A stretch of DNA of 32,054 nt, from contig JACRAB010000491.1 in NCBI GenBank assembly GCA_016213575.1, forward strand, positions 1 through 32,054. Reading direction: 5' to 3'. Both the position numbers and the translations under genes were made by a program. Below are positions 8,263 through 15,350 of the stretch, piece after piece. Position 1 is the first letter of the stretch. Every line of letters starts with the position of its first letter. Under the pieces are notes generated by a model, which made no database searches, was not told where the DNA came from, and was given only the letters and a program-made list of their open reading frames with translations. The stretch comes from Actinomycetota bacterium (GTDB taxonomy: Bacteria; Actinomycetota; Actinomycetes; Actinomycetales; Kineosporiaceae).

Positions 8263-8582
8263 GACGTGCGGGCCCCGGTGACGACGGGGCGGCCCGACCG
8301 GATCCAGCCGGACGTGCCGCCGGCGACGGACAGCGCCCGCAGGCCCGAGGCAGTGAGCGCCGCGGCGGCCCGCAGGCTGCGGTTGCCGCTGGCGCAGATG
8401 ACGTAGATCGTCCGGTCCTCGGGCAGGCCCGCGGCGGCGCCCGCGAGGGAGCCGGCCGGGACGAGCCGGGCCGTCGACACGTGGCCGCTCGCGTACTCGT
8501 CGGGCTCGCGGACGTCGATGAGGAACGCGTCGGGCTGGACCGCCGCGAACGACTCGAGGTCGACCTCGAGCTGTGTCGTCAT
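8259..8582 (-). CDS. Single-domain cytosolic rhodanese
   Basis: A 107-aa rhodanese domain without a signal peptide. FLIDVREPDEYASGHV is the N-terminal family motif and the active loop is CASGNRS with catalytic Cys63, followed by the terminal GGTSGW. It would shuttle sulfane sulfur, probably between SQR-derived persulfide and CstB. The ATG at 8582 is preceded by GAGGAG at good spacing. It is the first gene of the leftward operon and its TGA overlaps the TauE GTG by 4 bases. A leftward promoter at 8645-8674 sits beside operator site 3. Confidence 0.92.
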   Translation of the reverse strand: MTTQLEVDLESFAAVQPDAFLIDVREPDEYASGHVSTARLVPAGSLAGAAAGLPEDRTIYVICASGNRSLRAAAALTASGLRALSVAGGTSGWIRSGRPVVTGARTS

Positions 8583-8644
8583 GGTTCTCTCCTCGGTCGT
8601 CGGCGACGTGCACTTGATGGCGATCCGGAGTTCCGGATGTCCGT

Positions 8645-8698
8645 ACAATAGCTCCCAAGGCCGAAATTGAACAAGTGATACCCCCAGGGGTATAAAGT
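8645..8698. promoter_or_regulatory. Divergent promoters around CstR-type operator (site 3)
   Basis: The operator is ATACCCC-CA-GGGGTAT (8678-8693), a perfect repeat with a 2-base centre. Rightward: -35 TTGAAC (8667-8672), 18-base spacer holding most of the operator, -10 TATAAA (8691-8696), driving microprotein 2. Leftward: -35 TTGTTC (8674-8669), 18 bases, -10 TATTGT (8650-8645), driving the rhodanese operon; here the operator lies just upstream of the -35. The two -35 boxes overlap, so one repressor could control both directions. Confidence 0.75.
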
Positions 8699-8747
8699 CG
8701 GTGCGATCGAGCGCCGAAGCCACAGTCAGACCTACGGAAGGACCACC

Positions 8748-8921
8748 ATGTGCCGAGCCGCCACCTGCCCCGCCTGCAGCAAGACCACCTGGAAGGGGTG
8801 CGGGCAGCACGTCGACCAGGTCATGCGCAACGTCCCGAAGAACGACCGGTGCCGCTGCACCGCGGAGATGAAGGCGGCCGCCCAGCCGCCGTCGTTCCTC
8901 TCCCGCCTCTTCGGCCGCTGA
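8748..8921 (+). CDS. 57-aa Cys-rich microprotein 2 (HVDQVM family)
   Basis: The product shares the whole architecture of the 38-aa microprotein at 4230: MC start, CPAC, TTWKGCGQHVDQVM, VP, then CRC. It adds a 20-residue C-terminal tail ending FLSRLFGR. The six Cys and one His suggest a zinc ribbon or thiol centre. The ATG follows GGAAGG. It leads a rightward operon directly downstream of operator site 3, with the membrane-protein gene starting in a TGATG overlap. Paralogues in two arms of one regulon argue for a real role in persulfide stress. No biochemical function is known to me. Confidence 0.85.
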   Translation: MCRAATCPACSKTTWKGCGQHVDQVMRNVPKNDRCRCTAEMKAAAQPPSFLSRLFGR

Positions 8922-9328
8922 TGCGCCTGCGGCCGCCCGGCCGCGCGGCCTGGGCCCGTGACCCCCGCCGTGCCGCGACGGCGGTGCTCGTCACGGGCCC
9001 GCTCGCGTGGCTGTTCCACGACGCCGCGACACCTGCCACGGCCTGGTGGGTCTGGCCCGGTGCCGTCGTGTGCGCCGTGCTCGGTGCGGTCGCCGTGGCC
9101 GGCTACGTCGCGCCGAGCGGGTCCGGCCGCCTCCTCGAGCGCGGCTGCACGCCGTGCGCCGTGGTCCCGGCCGTGAGCATCGTCGGGGGGCTGCTCCTCC
9201 TCGACACCACCCCCGGCGGTGGTGGCATGCTCACCGCCATGGTGCTGCTCGTGTTCGGCCTCCAGCAGCGCCGTACCGCCGCGGCGGCGTGCGCGGTGCC
9301 GCTGAGGGTCGCGCCGCCGGATGCGTGA
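8921..9328 (+). CDS. Small hydrophobic membrane protein of unknown function
   Basis: A 135-aa protein with a basic N-terminus and about four hydrophobic segments (around residues 20-31, 42-63, 78-97 and 103-117). The ATG overlaps the microprotein stop (TGATG) and its end overlaps the next gene by 8 bases, so it is in the same operon. The short motif CTPCAVVP between the second and third segments carries two Cys that could be redox-active, but nothing else is diagnostic. I recognise no family. Confidence 0.75.
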   Translation: MRLRPPGRAAWARDPRRAATAVLVTGPLAWLFHDAATPATAWWVWPGAVVCAVLGAVAVAGYVAPSGSGRLLERGCTPCAVVPAVSIVGGLLLLDTTPGGGGMLTAMVLLVFGLQQRRTAAAACAVPLRVAPPDA

Positions 9329-9950
9329 CGGCGCGGCACTGGTCGCCCGGTCCGTCCGTCGCCGTGACGTGGCCGTCGCCTACGGTGCGGTCGTCGTCGT
9401 GGCGGCCGTGCTGCTGCAGGTCGCGCCGGACGCCGTCGCGCAGGAGGTCGTGCTCCGGAGCAGCACGAACCTCGTCAACCTGCAGCGGCACCTGCCGTTC
9501 GCGCTCGTCGTCAGCGCCTTCCTCGTGCCGTCGCTCGGCCAGGTGCTGCTCGTCGTCCCGCTCGTCTGGGCCCTCGGTGCGCTGCAGCGCAGGCTGGGCC
9601 GCGGCGCCGTCGTCCTGGCCGTGGTGCTCGGACACGTCGGCGCCACCCTCGTCGTCTCGACGGTCCTGCTCGCCGGGATCGCGCACGGCCGGGTCGCGCT
9701 CTCCGTCGCCACGGCGCCGGACGTCGGCGTGAGCTACGCGCTCGTCGCCGTCCTCGGGATCCTCACGGCCTGGGCGCCGCCGTCCCGGCGCCGGCTCGTC
9801 GTCGCAGGCGGCACGGTGCTCCTTGCCGGGGTTCTCGCCGCCGACCGGGCCTTCACCGACCTCGGCCACCTCGCCGCGTGGCTGCTCGGGCTCGCGCTGG
9901 CGTCCTTCGTCCTCAGGGCCGCGCGGGCGGCCCGGGACGCGCCGGACTGA
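9321..9950 (+). CDS. Rhomboid-like intramembrane protein
   Basis: A 209-aa protein with about six hydrophobic segments. The rhomboid dyad seems present: Ser138 in GVSYALVAVLG and His183 in DLGHLAAWLLG, with another conserved-looking His105 in VLGHVGATL. The N-terminal segment SSTNLVNLQRHLPFALVVSAF resembles actinobacterial rhomboid-like proteins. Rhomboids cleave substrates within the membrane, but activity here is not proven. It ends 7 bases from the convergent sigma-factor gene. Being third in the operator site 3 operon makes it an unexpected member of a sulfur regulon. Confidence 0.72.
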   Translation: MRDGAALVARSVRRRDVAVAYGAVVVVAAVLLQVAPDAVAQEVVLRSSTNLVNLQRHLPFALVVSAFLVPSLGQVLLVVPLVWALGALQRRLGRGAVVLAVVLGHVGATLVVSTVLLAGIAHGRVALSVATAPDVGVSYALVAVLGILTAWAPPSRRRLVVAGGTVLLAGVLAADRAFTDLGHLAAWLLGLALASFVLRAARAARDAPD

Positions 9951-9957
9951 CGGACGG

Positions 9958-10752
9958 TCAGCCGGCCGCCCGGCCGAGCAGCGCCGCGACCCGGCGCGCG
10001 AGCTCGGGCGGGACGACGGAGTCCGGGTCGCGGTCGCCGGACCGGGCGCGGCGGTCGCCGAGCGCCTCGGTCGTCGCGACGAGCGCGGCGTACAGCGGCG
10101 GGCACGTCGGGCAGCCCTCGAGGTGCCGGACGACGAGCGCGGCCTGCGCATCGTCGAGGTCGCCGTCGAGGAAGTCGCTGACCTGGCTGCGGGCGTCGCG
10201 GCAGCGCATGGGGACCCCCTTCAGGGCGGCCCGGCGCTCCGGGCCGCGGGCGAGCTCGGAGACGAGCATCATCCGGCCGCGGCGCAGCCGTTGCTTCGCC
10301 GCCGGCAGGCTCACCGACTGGACGGCGGCGATCTCCAGGGCGGTCAGGCCCTCGACGTCGTGCAGGAGGACCGCCGAACGGTACGGGACGGGCAGGTGGA
10401 CCAGCGCGTCCTCGAGGTCCTCGCGGGTCTGCGCCCGCAGGGCGACGGTCTCGGCGTCGACCGTGTAGGCGTCGTCGCCCCAGAGGGTCTCGACGGCCTC
10501 GGCGACCTCGTCGACGGGCACCTCCCGGCTGCGCCGGGCCCGGTCGGCCGCGAGGTTGTGCAGGATGCGGTGCAGCCAGGTCGCGGGGGAGGACTCGCCG
10601 CGGAAGGTGTCCGCCTTCTCCAGGGCGCGCGTGAGGGTCTCCTGGACGAGGTCCTCGGCCTGGGCCCGGTCGCGCGTCAGCGTTCTCGCGTACCGGTACA
10701 GGCCCGGGACCTCGTCCGGGAGCGCGGCTCCCAGTGCTTCGCGGGCGTCCAT
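9958..10752 (-). CDS. ECF sigma factor with C-terminal zinc-finger (anti-sigma-like) domain
   Basis: A 264-aa frame. Residues 15-75 are sigma region 2 (RTLTRDRAQAEDLVQETLTR, then TWLHRILHNLAADRAR). Residues 110-165 are region 4 (LPVPYRSAVLLHDVEGLTALEIA). After a short link the frame continues into a zf-HC2-type segment (about 184-225) with Cys184 and H210-x3-C214-x2-C217. Such zinc fingers normally sit on separate anti-sigma factors. An in-frame ATG at 10209 follows a G-rich ribosome-like site, so a separate 83-aa zinc-finger protein could also be made. The start is 23 bases after the DUF2892 gene. The regulated stimulus is unknown; proximity to the sulfur genes hints at redox stress. Confidence 0.85.
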   Translation of the reverse strand: MDAREALGAALPDEVPGLYRYARTLTRDRAQAEDLVQETLTRALEKADTFRGESSPATWLHRILHNLAADRARRSREVPVDEVAEAVETLWGDDAYTVDAETVALRAQTREDLEDALVHLPVPYRSAVLLHDVEGLTALEIAAVQSVSLPAAKQRLRRGRMMLVSELARGPERRAALKGVPMRCRDARSQVSDFLDGDLDDAQAALVVRHLEGCPTCPPLYAALVATTEALGDRRARSGDRDPDSVVPPELARRVAALLGRAAG

Positions 10753-10775
10753 CGCTGCGACGTTAGCCCTTCGGA

Positions 10776-10994
10776 TCAGTGCACCGAGCTCTTCGGCATC
10801 GGGCACGTGCTGAGGCCGAAGACGCGGTACAGCGGGCAGAACCCGACCGCCGCGGTGACGAGCATGACGGCCCCGACGACGAGCAGGACGATCCCGAGCG
10901 CCGAGCCGGCGCCGACCGTGAACGCGACGACGACGGCGACGACCGCGACGACGAGGCGGATGATGCGGTCTGCGGCGCTCTCGTTGCGGACCAT
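10776..10994 (-). CDS. DUF2892 (YgaP-type) small membrane protein
   Basis: A 72-aa protein starting at the ATG at 10994 with AGGAGG at good spacing. It has two membrane segments and the family ending GFCPLYRVFGLSTCP. The same module forms the membrane part of YgaP, a rhodanese-membrane fusion, and often accompanies sulfur genes, which fits the cst-like regulon just downstream. It probably forms an operon with the ECF sigma gene 23 bases away. A longer start at 11039 (87 aa) has no good ribosome site. Confidence 0.85.
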   Translation of the reverse strand: MVRNESAADRIIRLVVAVVAVVVAFTVGAGSALGIVLLVVGAVMLVTAAVGFCPLYRVFGLSTCPMPKSSVH

Positions 10995-11092
10995 GACGAC
11001 CTCCTGGCGGATGCCCCGCTCCCTGCGGGGTCGGCGCATGGACGCCGTGGGGCCCTGGAGGGATACAGAGCCGGAGGTGTGACCCGCACGAC

Positions 11093-11127
11093 ACCGGCCC
11101 GCACCCCTGAGCGGGATGCGGGCCGGT
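11093..11127. terminator. Hairpin terminator after the beta-helix gene
   Basis: ACCGGCCCGCA (11093-11103) pairs perfectly with TGCGGGCCGGT (11117-11127), an 11-bp stem with a 13-base loop that can pair further. It lies 33 bases past the leftward beta-helix gene's stop and before the DUF2892 gene. There is no T-tract, which is common for actinobacterial hairpins. Confidence 0.65.
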
Positions 11128-11159
11128 CGTCGTCCGGGGCGCCGTGACGGCGCTGCGGA

Positions 11160-13043
11160 TCAGGGGTAGCTGACCACCGTGACCGGGACGTCCGGGTTGG
11201 CGATCGTCGACGAGCCGCCGACGCCGTTGACGACGTTCTCGATCCCGCCCTTGCCGTTGGCCGGGTCGAGGAAGATCGTCAGCAGGTTGGTCAGGCTGCC
11301 CTTCGGCAGGGTCTTCGGGACCTCGAACGCGTTGTCCGCGAAGATGTCCAGACCCTGGTTGAAGAAGCTGTAGCTGCCCGCGCCGGTCATCGTGAAGGCC
11401 TTGACCCGGTTCGACACCTTGAGCGCCGGGTAGCCCTTGACCCCGCCCGGACGGCTCCACGCCGCCTGGCTCGGCGGGTCGTACGGCAGCTCGTTCTGGA
11501 AGAAGACCACGTTGCCGCGCTCGCCGTTCCAGATGACCTCGGTCTTCTGGTAGTGCTCGACGAACAGGCCGGTCGCCGTGACGTCGTCGCCGTTCACGAC
11601 GAGCCCGGTGTCGGCGGTGTTGACGGTCCAGCCGACGGTGCCGGGGTTGCCGTGGTCGGCGCGCCACAGCCAGAGGTTGTCCAGCAGGGCGTCGTCGCTG
11701 TTCACCTCCATGGTGACCGTCGCCTTGCCGATCTGCGGGCCGCCGATCCGGACGAAGACGTCCTGCAGGGCCACCGGGGTGCCCGACCGGCGCACCTTGT
11801 CGTCGCGGGAGCCGATGCGGATGAGCAGCTTGGAGTTCACCGGTCCGGCGTCGACCATGACGCCGGCGATGTCGATGCCGCGGGCGTCCGCGACGTCGAG
11901 CACGAGCGCGCCGCGCTGCGCCGACAGGGACGGCAGGCCGAGGCCCAGGACGACCGTGTTCGCGCGTTCGACCTCGATGGTGCGGGCGATGTCGTAGACG
12001 CCCGGCGTGAGCAGCAGATGCTTGCCGCGCTCGAGCTGCTCGTTGATCGTGCGGACCGACGTCGACGGCTTGGCGACGAAGAACCTCGACAGCGGGACGG
12101 ACGTGCCCGGGGTCGGGCCGTTCTCCCACGTCGTCCCGGACGAGTCGCGGCGGAGGGCCGGGACGAAGACGTTCCAGCTGCCCGCCGCGTCGACGTAGAG
12201 GTAGGGCTTCTCCTTGCTCACCGGGGTCTTCGCGAGCGTCGTGTACGGGCCCCCGCACGTCGCGGCGTCGGCCGGGAAGCACGTCGCAGGCGCGCCGTTC
12301 ACGCCGGAGAAGACCTGGTTCCAGACGCCGTTCGACCAGCCGCCGACCGTGCTGTCCCGGGTGTACCACTGCTGCTGGGACCCGCTGATGACGAAGGTCG
12401 CCTTGGAGTCGGAGATGAAGCCACCGCTCGCGAAGGACGGGCCGCTGCAGTAGTCCATGAGCGAGAGGTTGCCGCCCGTGACGTTGACCCGGCGCATCGG
12501 TGCCGCCTGCGAGACGGCCCAGAACGTGGCGGAGTCGCGGCAGCCGTCCTGCCCGATCGCCTTGACGTCGATCGTGAGGTTGGACAGCGAGCGCCAGAAG
12601 TTGTTCAGCGCGATGCAGCTCTGCCCGCCGCCGGGCACGGGGAAGCAGCGGTTGACGACGTCCACGTGGCCGTTGATCGTCACGTCGGTCGGGTTGAGCC
12701 CGAGCCCGGCGACCTCGGTGTAGTAGCCGACCTTGACGTTGAGCGGGGCCGCGGCGGTGCCGTAGGTGCCCGGCTTGAAGAGCAGGGCGTACCGGTCGCT
12801 GCCCATCTCGTTGTCGATCTGCTTCGCGGCGATCTCGTCGATCTTCGCCTGGATGGTGCTCGTGGCCATCGACGGGTCGAAGACCGCGACGTTCGGCCCC
12901 AGGTCGGGGTCGCCGGCGGCCGCCGAGGCCGGCGCGACGCCGGTGGCGAGCGCGAGGCCCGGCACGACGAGGGCCGCGGCGAGGGCCAGCGCGCCGACGG
13001 TGCGGCGGGGGCGGGCGGTGGACGGCGGACGCGTGGGACCCAT
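11160..13043 (-). CDS. Secreted right-handed beta-helix protein (pectin-lyase/GH55-like fold)
   Basis: About 627 aa with a signal peptide of roughly 42 residues (basic start, hydrophobic core GALALAAALVVPGLALA, ASAAA cleavage region). The body has repeated short beta-strand turns: DVTINGHVDV, LSNLTIDV, MRRVNVTGG, then a second half with TVVLGLGLPSL, GIDIAGVMVDAG and ALLDNLWLWRADHG. Two-half beta-helix proteins of this kind include GH55 exo-beta-1,3-glucanases. Actinobacterial homologues are often labelled adenylyl cyclase in databases without support here. The catalytic residues cannot be placed. The ATG at 13043 has only a distant GGAAG; a LacI-type palindrome lies just upstream and a LacI regulator precedes it. 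A carbohydrate-responsive secreted enzyme is the best guess. Confidence 0.75.
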   Translation of the reverse strand: MGPTRPPSTARPRRTVGALALAAALVVPGLALATGVAPASAAAGDPDLGPNVAVFDPSMATSTIQAKIDEIAAKQIDNEMGSDRYALLFKPGTYGTAAAPLNVKVGYYTEVAGLGLNPTDVTINGHVDVVNRCFPVPGGGQSCIALNNFWRSLSNLTIDVKAIGQDGCRDSATFWAVSQAAPMRRVNVTGGNLSLMDYCSGPSFASGGFISDSKATFVISGSQQQWYTRDSTVGGWSNGVWNQVFSGVNGAPATCFPADAATCGGPYTTLAKTPVSKEKPYLYVDAAGSWNVFVPALRRDSSGTTWENGPTPGTSVPLSRFFVAKPSTSVRTINEQLERGKHLLLTPGVYDIARTIEVERANTVVLGLGLPSLSAQRGALVLDVADARGIDIAGVMVDAGPVNSKLLIRIGSRDDKVRRSGTPVALQDVFVRIGGPQIGKATVTMEVNSDDALLDNLWLWRADHGNPGTVGWTVNTADTGLVVNGDDVTATGLFVEHYQKTEVIWNGERGNVVFFQNELPYDPPSQAAWSRPGGVKGYPALKVSNRVKAFTMTGAGSYSFFNQGLDIFADNAFEVPKTLPKGSLTNLLTIFLDPANGKGGIENVVNGVGGSSTIANPDVPVTVVSYP

Positions 13044-13080
13044 GGCTGCGAACCTGCTTCCTCGGAGGCTGCTGCGCGCT

Positions 13081-13130
13081 GAGAGAGCGCTCTCTCGGCA
13101 GAGACAACCACAGGGGCGTACCGGGCACAA
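13081..13130 (-). promoter_or_regulatory. Promoter with perfect LacI-type operator
   Basis: GAGAGAGCGCTCTCTC (13081-13096) is a perfect 16-bp palindrome with the central CG step and GAGCGCTC core of actinobacterial LacI operators such as CebR boxes. Leftward promoter elements TTGTGC (13130-13125) and TTGTCT (13107-13102) with a 17-base spacer place the operator around the start of transcription of the beta-helix gene. The promoter boxes are weaker evidence than the palindrome. Confidence 0.7.
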
Positions 13131-13160
13131 GGGGGAGATACGGACCGTGGTTTGTCAGGT

Positions 13161-13190
13161 CCGGCGGACGGCGCGGACGGCGTCCGCCGG
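13161..13190. terminator. Hairpin terminator after the LacI gene
   Basis: CCGGCGGACG (13161-13170) and CGTCCGCCGG (13181-13190) form a perfect 10-bp stem with a 10-base loop. It lies just past the leftward LacI stop at 13200 and before the beta-helix promoter, so it probably isolates the two transcripts. Confidence 0.6.
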
Positions 13191-13199
13191 GCGGTCCGG

Positions 13200-14258
13200 T
13201 CAGGCCGAGTCGCGGACGACGAGCGTCACCGGCAGGACGATGCGGTCGGTGCCGTCGTCGTCCGGCAGGTCGGTGTCGGCCGGCAGGACGAGCCCGGGAC
13301 GGGTCCGGGCCAGGAGCATCCGCACCATGGCCCGGCCCTGGGTCACCGAGCGCTGCCGCACCGTCGTGAGCGGCGGATCGGTGAGGGTCGCCATCCGGAT
13401 GTCGTCGAAGCCGACGAGCGCCACGTCGTCCGGCACCCGGCGCCCCGCCCGGCGCAGCGCCTTGAGCGCCCCCATCGCCATGAGGTCGTTCGCGGCGAAG
13501 AGGCCGTCGAGGTCGGGGACGCGCTCGAGGAGGCGCTGCGTCGCGGCCTCGCCGCCGTCCATGGTGAAGTCCCCGCGCTCGACGCGGGCGCTGCGCCAGG
13601 CCCGGCCGAGCCCGGCCCGGAAGCCGGCGAGCCGGTCGATGCCGGCAGCCATGTCGGCGGGCCCGGCGACGGTGCCGACGACGGTGCGCCCCAGGCCGGC
13701 GAGGTGCTGCGCGGCCGCTGTCCCGCCGCCGACGTTGTCGTTGTCGACCGAGGGGACGTCGAGCCCGGCCTGCAGCGGGCGGCCGCCGATGACGACCGGG
13801 ATGCCGGCGGCCACCATGGTGGCCGGCAGCGGGTCGTGGCCGGCGTGCCCGGAGACGAGCAGCACGCCGTCGACGGGGGCGGTCGTGAGGTACCCGGCGA
13901 TCCGGTCGAGGTCGCCGTGGGACTGCGCCATGAGCAGCGTGATCTGGAGGCCGAACGCCATCGCCTCCTGGCTCACGCCGCGGACGACGTCCCCGAAGAA
14001 CGGGTCGCCGAAGACCCGTTGGTCCGGCTCGGACGCGACGAGCGCGACCGTGTCGGTACGCCGGGTCACGAGCGACCGCGCCGCCTGGTTCGGCACGTAC
14101 CCGAGGTCGGCGACGGCCTGCTCGACCCGCTCGCGCAGCGCCGGGTCGACCGAGGCGAAGCCGTTGACGACCCGGGAGACGGTGGCGCGCGAGACCCCGG
14201 CGCGGGCCGCGACCTGCTCGAGGTTGGGGCGCGCCGCGGCGCGGTGGGTCGTCGTCAC
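13200..14258 (-). CDS. LacI-family transcriptional regulator
   Basis: A 352-aa repressor. Helix-turn-helix and hinge helix: NLEQVAARAGVSRATVSRVVNG (12-33) and YVPNQAARSL (about 54-63). A periplasmic-binding-protein-like effector domain follows, with VFGDPFFGDVVRGV, FAANDLMAMGAL and the C-terminal LVGFDDIRMATLTDPPLTTVRQ, typical of sugar-responsive members. The GTG start is preceded by GAGGAGG. The effector is probably a sugar. The likely target is the palindrome at 13081 in front of the beta-helix gene downstream. Confidence 0.93.
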   Translation of the reverse strand: MTTTHRAAARPNLEQVAARAGVSRATVSRVVNGFASVDPALRERVEQAVADLGYVPNQAARSLVTRRTDTVALVASEPDQRVFGDPFFGDVVRGVSQEAMAFGLQITLLMAQSHGDLDRIAGYLTTAPVDGVLLVSGHAGHDPLPATMVAAGIPVVIGGRPLQAGLDVPSVDNDNVGGGTAAAQHLAGLGRTVVGTVAGPADMAAGIDRLAGFRAGLGRAWRSARVERGDFTMDGGEAATQRLLERVPDLDGLFAANDLMAMGALKALRRAGRRVPDDVALVGFDDIRMATLTDPPLTTVRQRSVTQGRAMVRMLLARTRPGLVLPADTDLPDDDGTDRIVLPVTLVVRDSA

Positions 14259-14413
14259 GGGGGCACCTCCTCGCGCCTGGCTCGCGGGTCCGGACAGGGC
14301 CTGCCGGTCACCTCAGCGTAGGGGCCGCCGGGCAGCCGTCCGGCGGCGCGGGTGCCTAGGCTGGGCCGCGACCGACGCCGGGCCGCCCGGCTCCCTGCCG
14401 TGGAGGAGGTCCC

Positions 14414-15313
14414 GTGCCGGACCAGATCGTCCGTCTCGCCACACCGTCCGGGGTGGTCGTCGCGCTCGCCCCCGACGGCGACCCGGCTGCCGCCCGGCGG
14501 CTCGCCGTGCCGTCCGTCGCCGACCTGCTCGCCGGCGATGCGGCTGCGTTCCGGCAGGCGGTCGGGTCGCCCGGCGAGCTCGTCGCGGGCCCGGCGCGGC
14601 TGCTGCCGCCCGTCGACGGGCTCACCGAGGTGTGGGCCTCCGGGGTGACGTACCGCCGGTCCAGCGAGGCCCGCCAGGAGGAGAGCGCCGTCGCCGACGT
14701 CTACGCCCGGGTCTACGAGGCGCAGCGCCCGGAGCTGTTCCTCAAGTCGGTCGCGTGGCGCACCGTCGGGCACGGCGAGCCGATCGGCATCCGCACCGAC
14801 TCCGGCGTCGACGTCCCCGAGCCCGAGCTCGCCCTCGTCTGCAGCGCGAGCGGCGAGGTCGTCGGGCTGACGGTCTGCGACGACGTCTCGTCGCGGACGA
14901 TCGAGGGCGAGAACCCGCTCTACCTGCCGCAGGCGAAGACGTACGCCGGGGCGTGCGCCCTCGGGCCGGGCGTCGTCCCGCTGTGGCAGGTGGACGACGT
15001 CCGCGACCTCGGGATCGAGGTCGCCGTGCTGCGTGGCGGGGCGGTCGTCTGGTCGGGGTCGACGTCGACGTCCGCGATCCACCGCAGCCTCGACGACCTC
15101 GTCGAGCACCTGTTCCGGGCGCAGCGGTTCCCCGCCGGGGTCGTGCTCTCGACCGGGACCGGGATCGTTCCCGAGCTGGACTGGACGCTGCTGGCGGGTG
15201 ACGTCGTCCGGGTCTCGGTCGCCGGGGTGGGGGTGTTGGAGAACCCGGTCCGGGACGTCGCGGGTGACGCGTTCGACTGGCTCACCCCGGACCCGGCGCG
15301 GCTGCCGGACTGA
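14414..15313 (+). CDS. Fumarylacetoacetate hydrolase-fold enzyme (sugar-acid dehydratase-like)
   Basis: A 299-aa protein of the FAH superfamily. The stretch VTYRRSSEARQEES (78-91), FLKS (109-112), PEPELALV (135-142, metal-ligand Glu) and CDDVSSRTIEGENPLYLPQAK (a run near 155-175 with Asp156/Asp157) resemble 2-keto-3-deoxy-sugar-acid dehydratases and related hydrolases rather than true fumarylacetoacetase. A Mg2+ or Ca2+ centre is expected. The GTG start has GGAGGAGGT upstream. It is divergent from the LacI gene with 155 bases between, so co-control by that repressor is possible. The substrate is inferred only loosely. Confidence 0.82.
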   Translation: MPDQIVRLATPSGVVVALAPDGDPAAARRLAVPSVADLLAGDAAAFRQAVGSPGELVAGPARLLPPVDGLTEVWASGVTYRRSSEARQEESAVADVYARVYEAQRPELFLKSVAWRTVGHGEPIGIRTDSGVDVPEPELALVCSASGEVVGLTVCDDVSSRTIEGENPLYLPQAKTYAGACALGPGVVPLWQVDDVRDLGIEVAVLRGGAVVWSGSTSTSAIHRSLDDLVEHLFRAQRFPAGVVLSTGTGIVPELDWTLLAGDVVRVSVAGVGVLENPVRDVAGDAFDWLTPDPARLPD

Positions 15314-15350
15314 GCAGGCGGTCGCCCGCCGTCCGCCGCCCCGCCGTCGG

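Noticed and set aside
11160-13043. Adenylyl cyclase identity for the secreted beta-helix protein
   Set aside because: No cyclase catalytic motif is present; the signal peptide and beta-helix repeats argue against it.
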